The notes under the pieces were generated by a model that searched no databases, was not told the DNA's origin, and was given only the letters and a program-made list of their open reading frames with translations. Position numbers and translations under genes: made by a program. Below, piece by piece: positions 4,716 through 8,084 of a stretch of 8,084 nt of DNA (positions are counted from its first letter, which is position 1; every line of letters begins with the position of its first letter). Source of the DNA: Candidatus Nitrosopumilus sp. (GTDB lineage Archaea > Thermoproteota > Nitrososphaeria > Nitrososphaerales > Nitrosopumilaceae); contig JADHUF010000043.1 in the NCBI GenBank assembly GCA_016784625.1, forward strand, positions 1 through 8,084, in the 5' to 3' direction.

Positions 4716-5670
4716 GGCTTTAGACATATTTCTTGGCTCATTAAATACAGATTCAACCAAGAAGAACTATCTCTACTGGCTTGACCGATACATGGAGGAT
4801 AACAAATTTACCAGTTATGACGAACTGGCAAGCCAGACACCTGAGAAAATACAGACAGATATTGAGAATTATGTCATGAATTTGAAAAGAATGAGAAGCA
4901 CAAAGGCCATGGTCAGTGCTACAGTCTACTCCCTTTTTCACTTCTTTGCCATGAATCGAGTCATACTAAACGAGAAGATTATCAAAAAGTTACTCCCCGA
5001 ACAGGAGTTGAAAGTAGGAGGTGCGGCTTATTCTACTGAGGATATACGCAAAATCATACTGGCAATAGATGACACCAAGATAAAGAAACACAAAAGATGG
5101 TATTATCGAAAGCCGTTATCAAAGGCTCTAGTTTTGACACTGGCTTCAAGTGGCATGAGACTTGGAGCAATACCTGATCTGCAATACCAAGACCTGGAGC
5201 CGATTGAAGATACATACTCAATCAGGGTTTACGCCAGAACCCGTCATGAGTACATTACTTTCATTACTCCGGAAGCTCGACTTGCACTGGATGACTATCT
5301 GACCAAACTGAAACTAAAGCCAGATACCTGTTTCTTTGGATTAAACTATGATGCACTAAGACTCAGCCTTTATCGTTTGGTTAAGAAAGCCAAAGTCTCA
5401 ACCGTTACAGTTCATGAACTTACTAGACTTGACAAAGAATGGAATCCACACATAAAGAATCCAAGACATAGACTAGACATTCCAACCGTTCACGGAATGC
5501 GTAAGAGATGGAATACAATCCTAAAGAGTGACAGCACAATCAATACCGCTCTAATAGAGATGATGCTTGGACACACTGCAATCAGATTAGATGAGGCATA
5601 TCTCAAACCAACGAGAGAAACTTTGTTCAATGAATACAAAAAGGGAATAACTGCTCTAACCGTGTTTTAA
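4705..5670 (+). CDS. Tyrosine recombinase / integrase (element integrase)
   Basis: This 321-residue tyrosine integrase has an N-terminal SAM-like DNA-binding domain (about 5-95, including STKKNYLYWLDRYM) and a catalytic domain (about 105-310). Visible catalytic residues are Arg152 (SSGMRLGA), His263 and Arg266 (VHGMRKRW), His290 (LGHTA) and the nucleophile Tyr299 (EAYLKP), with the canonical nine-residue His-to-Tyr spacing. The beta-hairpin lysine is not evident; Arg180 in ARTRHEYITF occupies its place, as judged by aligning with NTKTDEER of the other integrase. The start is TTG, supported by a GGAG site seven bases upstream. It is the last gene of the operon with the helicase, so excision or integration is probably expressed together with replication. 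Integrase genes usually lie at the end of an element, which points to the following intergenic region as the junction. Confidence 0.92.
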   Translation: MESRALDIFLGSLNTDSTKKNYLYWLDRYMEDNKFTSYDELASQTPEKIQTDIENYVMNLKRMRSTKAMVSATVYSLFHFFAMNRVILNEKIIKKLLPEQELKVGGAAYSTEDIRKIILAIDDTKIKKHKRWYYRKPLSKALVLTLASSGMRLGAIPDLQYQDLEPIEDTYSIRVYARTRHEYITFITPEARLALDDYLTKLKLKPDTCFFGLNYDALRLSLYRLVKKAKVSTVTVHELTRLDKEWNPHIKNPRHRLDIPTVHGMRKRWNTILKSDSTINTALIEMMLGHTAIRLDEAYLKPTRETLFNEYKKGITALTVF

Positions 5671-5890
5671 TGACAGGTCGTCATTACTACTACATTCATA
5701 ATCACAAGCGTGTGTGTCTTACGAGTATATAGTATAAGGATAATTAATACTCTAAAAAATGAACCGAATAAACTATTAGAATTGATTTTTGCTTCTCTAT
5801 TTCATGACTATTATCATGTATTCTTTGTAGCAATAAGATGACTTAATGTTACAAACTTTTTTCATAGAAGTTATTAGAAAACACCTTAGA
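5671..5890. other. Intergenic region; candidate right junction of the mobile element
   Basis: I see no convincing gene or tRNA in these 220 bases. A TATA-like GTATATAG (5724-5731) could drive a short RNA starting near 5755, but only a six-codon frame follows (ATG at 5759). An inverted repeat CATGA/TCATG flanks CTATTA (5803-5818), and a T6 tract at 5857-5862 could end the operon transcript. Because the integrase ends at 5670 and the next genes look chromosomal, an attachment site may lie here. The partner copy is not visible, so the junction is inference. Confidence 0.35.
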
Positions 5891-5920
5891 TTCTAAACTC
5901 CAACACGCTTAAGTTCATAA
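5891..5920 (+). promoter_or_regulatory. Repeated promoter element, copy 1
   Basis: The element begins TTCTAAACTCC and ends GCTTAAGTTCATAA. The centre of CTTAAG lies 26.5 bases before an ATG at 5937, which fits TATA-box spacing to a leaderless start. The upstream TTCTAAACT block is shared with copies 2 and 3 and could be a regulator site or an extended recognition element. It probably drives the nuclease gene through the short leader frame. Confidence 0.65.
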
Positions 5921-5936
5921 TTGTTCTAGAGAATAC

Positions 5937-5981
5937 ATGGATTCTTTTTCTCTAATGATTAAACTGGGAGATTTAAGATAA
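5937..5981 (+). CDS. Possible 14-codon leader peptide
   Basis: ATG at 5937 opens a short frame, MDSFSLMIKLGDLR, whose TAA (5979-5981) overlaps the ATG of the nuclease gene in a TAATG junction. The predicted transcription start coincides with this ATG, so ribosomes could load leaderless here and re-initiate downstream. The GGGAG at 5966-5970 inside it would serve the nuclease gene. It could equally be only a 44-base untranslated leader; no homology can be judged at this length. Confidence 0.35.
   Translation: MDSFSLMIKLGDLR
5966..5970 (+). promoter_or_regulatory. Ribosome binding site GGGAG for the nuclease gene
   Basis: GGGAG followed by AT lies ten bases before the ATG at 5981, supporting that start even though the predicted transcript begins about 44 bases earlier. 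Confidence 0.5.
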
Positions 5982-6427
5982 TGGAACATGAGATACTGTA
6001 TGTAATTATTGGATTATTGATGACTATCATTTTAATTCTATATTTCAAACTTCAATCTAAACACAAACAAGACATGGATGAATTGAAAGAAGATCACAAA
6101 AAAATATTGGCAAGTTCAAAAAATACACAACGAAGTGTACTGAAAGGGAAAATACACGAACAAATGGCTCCTCTCTTCCCCGAGTTTTATGAAAAATATG
6201 AAGCCTCAGATGCACGTTTCCTTGGCAGTCCAATTGACTATGTGATATTCAAGAACTTGTCAAAATTTGATAAAATGAAAAAAGATAATGAACCGATTGA
6301 GGTAGTCTTAGTTGATGTGAAGACTGGAAAGAATACATTAGAAAAAAACCAAAAAGCCATTCAAGATGCAATAAATGAAAAGAGAGTCAGCTTTGAGGTG
6401 ATAAGACCCAAGATTGATGAAGATTAG
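5981..6427 (+). CDS. Membrane-anchored endonuclease related to archaeal Holliday junction resolvase
   Basis: The 148 residues comprise one N-terminal transmembrane helix (about 5-22, ILYVIIGLLMTIILILYF), a charged helical linker (about 25-50), and a small nuclease-like domain (about 53-145). Candidate active-site residues follow the PD-(D/E)xK layout of Hjc: Glu60 in GKIHEQMAP, Asp86 in GSPIDYVIF, and Asp112-Val-Lys114 in VVLVDVKTGK. This matches the archaeal group described as predicted secreted or membrane endonucleases distantly related to Holliday junction resolvase (COG4741). The substrate and cellular role are unknown; the anchor suggests action at the membrane or outside the cytoplasm. 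The ATG at 5981 has a GGGAG site and overlaps a short leader frame. A separate promoter follows its stop codon, so it is probably a single-gene transcript. Confidence 0.8.
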   Translation: MEHEILYVIIGLLMTIILILYFKLQSKHKQDMDELKEDHKKILASSKNTQRSVLKGKIHEQMAPLFPEFYEKYEASDARFLGSPIDYVIFKNLSKFDKMKKDNEPIEVVLVDVKTGKNTLEKNQKAIQDAINEKRVSFEVIRPKIDED

Positions 6428-6428
6428 A

Positions 6429-6455
6429 TTCTAAACTATACGCTTAAGTTCAAAA
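6429..6455 (+). promoter_or_regulatory. Repeated promoter element, copy 2
   Basis: TTCTAAACT is followed by TATACGCTTAAGTTCAAAA, three bases shorter in the middle than copies 1 and 3. The centre of CTTAAG is 26.5 bases before the ATG at 6472, identical to the copy 1 spacing, and no ribosome binding site precedes that ATG. This points to a leaderless message for the AN1 gene. It begins within two bases of the nuclease stop codon. Confidence 0.68.
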
Positions 6456-6471
6456 CTCTCAAATAATATTC

Positions 6472-7203
6472 ATGGGATTATTTGATAAATTCAAAAAAAA
6501 GAAGAAACATCTTAACAACTTAGAAAAAAGGATAAACAAAGAGTCAGATAAGGTCGAGATAGTCATTGATCCTTTAGAAATTGCCAAAATTAACAAAATT
6601 GAATCAAATAAAATTAGAGAAAAACATCAACAAGAATTAAATGAATTGAAATTAAAAAATAATGAATTAGACATAAATAGATTTGAAAAAGAAAAAATCA
6701 AAAATACAGAAAACTCTCAAAAAGAAAATCATAATGTAGGAATTGTTTGTCCTAAATGCAAAAATAAACCAAAAGAATGTGAATGTCAAAAAGAATTAGG
6801 AGATCCATTAGTAGATGAAGTTGTCAGAATGATTGAATCGCAAAAATCTGTACCTCCACCTAAACCAATCCAAAGTGATAAGTGTGCATATGCTTTATGC
6901 CGTGAAAAAAATCTAAATTATCTGAATAGTAAAAACTGTAAATTATGTGGAAAACTTGTTTGTTTGGAACATGTTCAACCAGAAAATCATGACTGTGTAA
7001 AACATATCTATGTTAAATTTTTGAGAAAAGATTGGCTACGAAAGTATGGTCTCAATGTAAGTGGTGGGAAATACAAAGTAGTTTGTGATAATTGTGGATA
7101 TCAGTCGGGTTTCTCATTAATTGAATCTGCTGGAGAAGAAAGAACAAATCATATAGAAACTCATGGCTGTGATGGAAATAGTGTATTTCTGGAAGGTGCT
7201 TAA
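6472..7203 (+). CDS. AN1-type zinc-finger protein with additional zinc modules
   Basis: The 243 residues open with a very basic segment (MGLFDKFKKKKKH) and a charged, coiled-coil-like helix (about 36-85). Three zinc modules follow. The first is a small knuckle with Cys93, Cys96, Cys104 and Cys106. The second is an AN1 finger: Cys138, Cys143, Cys156-x2-Cys159-x4-Cys164-x2-His167-x5-His173-x-Cys175. The third is a C2H2-like finger with Cys205-x2-Cys208 and His227/His231. The AN1 spacing matches the family except for four residues between the first two cysteines. Eukaryotic AN1 proteins bind ubiquitin-related or stress-response partners; archaeal members are mostly uncharacterised, so the role is unknown. 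A leaderless promoter lies 26.5 bases upstream. Its TAA overlaps the ATG of the following secreted protein (TAATG), so the two are co-translated. Confidence 0.8.
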   Translation: MGLFDKFKKKKKHLNNLEKRINKESDKVEIVIDPLEIAKINKIESNKIREKHQQELNELKLKNNELDINRFEKEKIKNTENSQKENHNVGIVCPKCKNKPKECECQKELGDPLVDEVVRMIESQKSVPPPKPIQSDKCAYALCREKNLNYLNSKNCKLCGKLVCLEHVQPENHDCVKHIYVKFLRKDWLRKYGLNVSGGKYKVVCDNCGYQSGFSLIESAGEERTNHIETHGCDGNSVFLEGA

Positions 7204-8054
7204 TGACAAAACAGATCATTTTTATTGTAATTACATTTGTTTTGTTAGTTCCAACTGCTGTATTTGCACAAGAAGGCTCTAGAAACATGATGGAAGAATA
7301 TTGTTTAAAGAATTTACAAGATGATCCTCAATGTGAAAATTTTATTCCAAAGAAAATTGAACAAAATAAAATTGAACAAAATAAAATTGAACCACCCAAA
7401 GCAAGTAATCCTTTTGAGGATTTCATCCAGTTCATCTTTCAGATATTTCAAGGCATTAATCCTGAAGAAACTATGAATGATGTTAGTGAAACGATAAAGG
7501 ATACTGCAAAAGAAATTCCTCAGATAGATGAAATACAGACACAAATTGAAGAAAAATACTCGGAGACATTAAAAGGAATTGAAGAAAATCAAATCAAATT
7601 AGAGAAAGAACAAAAAATTTCCGATGAGAAATATCTGAAAGATATCGCTTCTAAGATTCACGTATTAATCAATGAAGAAAGGACAACAAGAGGATTATCA
7701 CCTTTATCGTGGAATCCCACTATTGCAAAAGCATCTGTAAATCATAGCGATGACATGGCAAATAGAGGATACTTTGAACATGATTCACCAGAGGGAAGGG
7801 ATTTTACTTGGAGATATTCGCAAGTTGGTTTCACTTGTTCAATTTCACAAGGAAATTGGATTTATGGCGGAGCAGAAAATATCATGTACACCGAAGGATA
7901 TTACGGAGTAGACACCATTGCAATACAATCAGTTGATGGATGGATGGATAGTTCAGGACATAGAGCAAATATCCTCACACCATATTTCAAAAGTGAAGGA
8001 ATAGGAGTTGCTAAATCAGGAAGTGAAGTGTATGTTACACAAAATTTTTGTTAA
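7203..8054 (+). CDS. Secreted CAP-domain (SCP/YkwD-like) protein
   Basis: A Sec signal peptide is clear: MTKQ, a hydrophobic core about 5-20, and a likely cut after Ala22 (VFA before QEG). A linker (about 23-145) holds Cys34 and Cys44, three KIEQN-type repeats (51-63), a hydrophobic amphipathic stretch (FEDFIQFIFQIF, 71-82) and charged helices. The CAP domain spans about 146-283: His181 in NHSDDMA, His193 in YFEHDSPEG, Glu225 in GAENI and His253 in SGHRANIL, the residues lining the CAP cavity. Cys212 and the terminal Cys283 could form a disulfide. CAP proteins act outside the cell; in prokaryotes their biochemical role is largely unknown. It overlaps the AN1 gene by one base and has a GGAAGGTG site before its ATG, so it is the second cistron of that transcript. 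The C-terminus is complete. Confidence 0.88.
   Translation: MTKQIIFIVITFVLLVPTAVFAQEGSRNMMEEYCLKNLQDDPQCENFIPKKIEQNKIEQNKIEPPKASNPFEDFIQFIFQIFQGINPEETMNDVSETIKDTAKEIPQIDEIQTQIEEKYSETLKGIEENQIKLEKEQKISDEKYLKDIASKIHVLINEERTTRGLSPLSWNPTIAKASVNHSDDMANRGYFEHDSPEGRDFTWRYSQVGFTCSISQGNWIYGGAENIMYTEGYYGVDTIAIQSVDGWMDSSGHRANILTPYFKSEGIGVAKSGSEVYVTQNFC
7353..7391 (+). repeat. In-frame 15-base tandem repeat in the CAP gene linker
   Basis: AAAATTGAACAAAAT occurs at 7353-7367 and 7368-7382, followed by a partial copy to 7391. Each unit encodes KIEQN. Identical adjacent copies are prone to slippage, and gain or loss would change the linker by five residues without a frameshift. Confidence 0.85.
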
Positions 8055-8055
8055 T

Positions 8056-8084
8056 TTCTAAACTCCAATATGCTTAAGTTCATA
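8056..8084 (+). promoter_or_regulatory. Repeated promoter element, copy 3 (runs to window edge)
   Basis: Copy 3 starts TTCTAAACTCC two bases after the CAP stop codon and ends GCTTAAGTTCATA at the last base of the window. By the 26.5-base rule from the other copies, a plus-strand gene is predicted to start near position 8102, outside the window. The spacing between the TTCTAAACT block and CTTAAG equals that of copy 1. Confidence 0.6.

Noticed and set aside
4753..4941. Minus-strand frame inside the second integrase.
   Set aside because: Antisense to the conserved N-terminal DNA-binding domain, without its own signals.
5671..5890. tRNA gene or tRNA 3' fragment as integration target.
   Set aside because: No T-arm (GGTTCRA-like) sequence or acceptor pairing was found on reading both strands.
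1054..5956. 11-base direct repeat TTTTCTCTAAT at 1054-1064 and 5946-5956, considered as attachment-site repeats flanking a 4.9 kb element.
   Set aside because: Several 11-base matches are expected by chance in 8 kb, more so in AT-rich DNA, and the second copy lies inside the nuclease leader.
7052..7544. Two minus-strand frames opposite the AN1 and CAP genes (7052-7288 and 7314-7544).
   Set aside because: Both are antisense to well-identified proteins, and their Phe/Ile/His-rich composition simply mirrors AT-rich coding.
5891..8084. The three TTCTAAACT/CTTAAG copies considered as a CRISPR array, insertion-sequence ends or transposon repeats.
   Set aside because: They are hundreds to more than a thousand bases apart, always in the same orientation directly before genes, at fixed distance to start codons. 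They behave as promoters.

Overview
The window looks archaeal, most likely an ammonia-oxidising thaumarchaeon (Nitrososphaerota, Nitrosopumilus-like). This is inferred from AT-rich DNA, TATA-like boxes placed about 26-27 bases ahead of start codons that lack ribosome binding sites (leaderless genes), archaeal-type tyrosine integrases, a Holliday-junction-resolvase-like secreted or membrane endonuclease and an AN1 zinc-finger protein. No rRNA, tRNA or other taxonomic marker is present, so this is a strong guess rather than proof.

Layout. Positions 1-1050 encode a tyrosine recombinase that may continue to the left. Positions 1060-2383 hold three minus-strand genes: a basic-tailed protein of unknown function, a 61-residue protein of unknown function, and a winged-helix DNA-binding protein. 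A 54-base divergent control region (2384-2437) follows, with a self-complementary ATATATAT box shared by both directions, a 20-base near-palindrome and two TCGGT repeats one helical turn apart. Positions 2438-5670 are an unbroken plus-strand operon: ribbon-helix-helix repressor, C2H2-like zinc-finger protein, 48-residue Cys/His protein, superfamily 3 (D5/P4-type) helicase, a second 48-residue protein, and a second tyrosine integrase. The cistrons abut or overlap, and the internal ones have GGAG-type ribosome binding sites, several with the same GGAGAT hexamer.

Positions 5671-5890 contain no convincing gene and probably hold the right-hand junction of a mobile element. Positions 5891-8084 look like chromosomal genes: a membrane-anchored nuclease preceded by a possible 14-codon leader peptide, an AN1/zinc-ribbon protein, and a secreted CAP (SCP/YkwD-like) protein. 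Three copies of one promoter element (5891-5920, 6429-6455, 8056-8084) lie upstream of each transcription unit here. A related core occurs on the minus strand at 1570-1588.

How it may work together (inference): positions 1060-5670 look like a small integrative plasmid-like or satellite element. It would have a divergent two-regulator switch (ribbon-helix-helix versus winged helix), a helicase for replication initiation, and an integrase co-transcribed with it, so that excision and replication are coupled. No capsid, packaging or polymerase gene is visible in the window.
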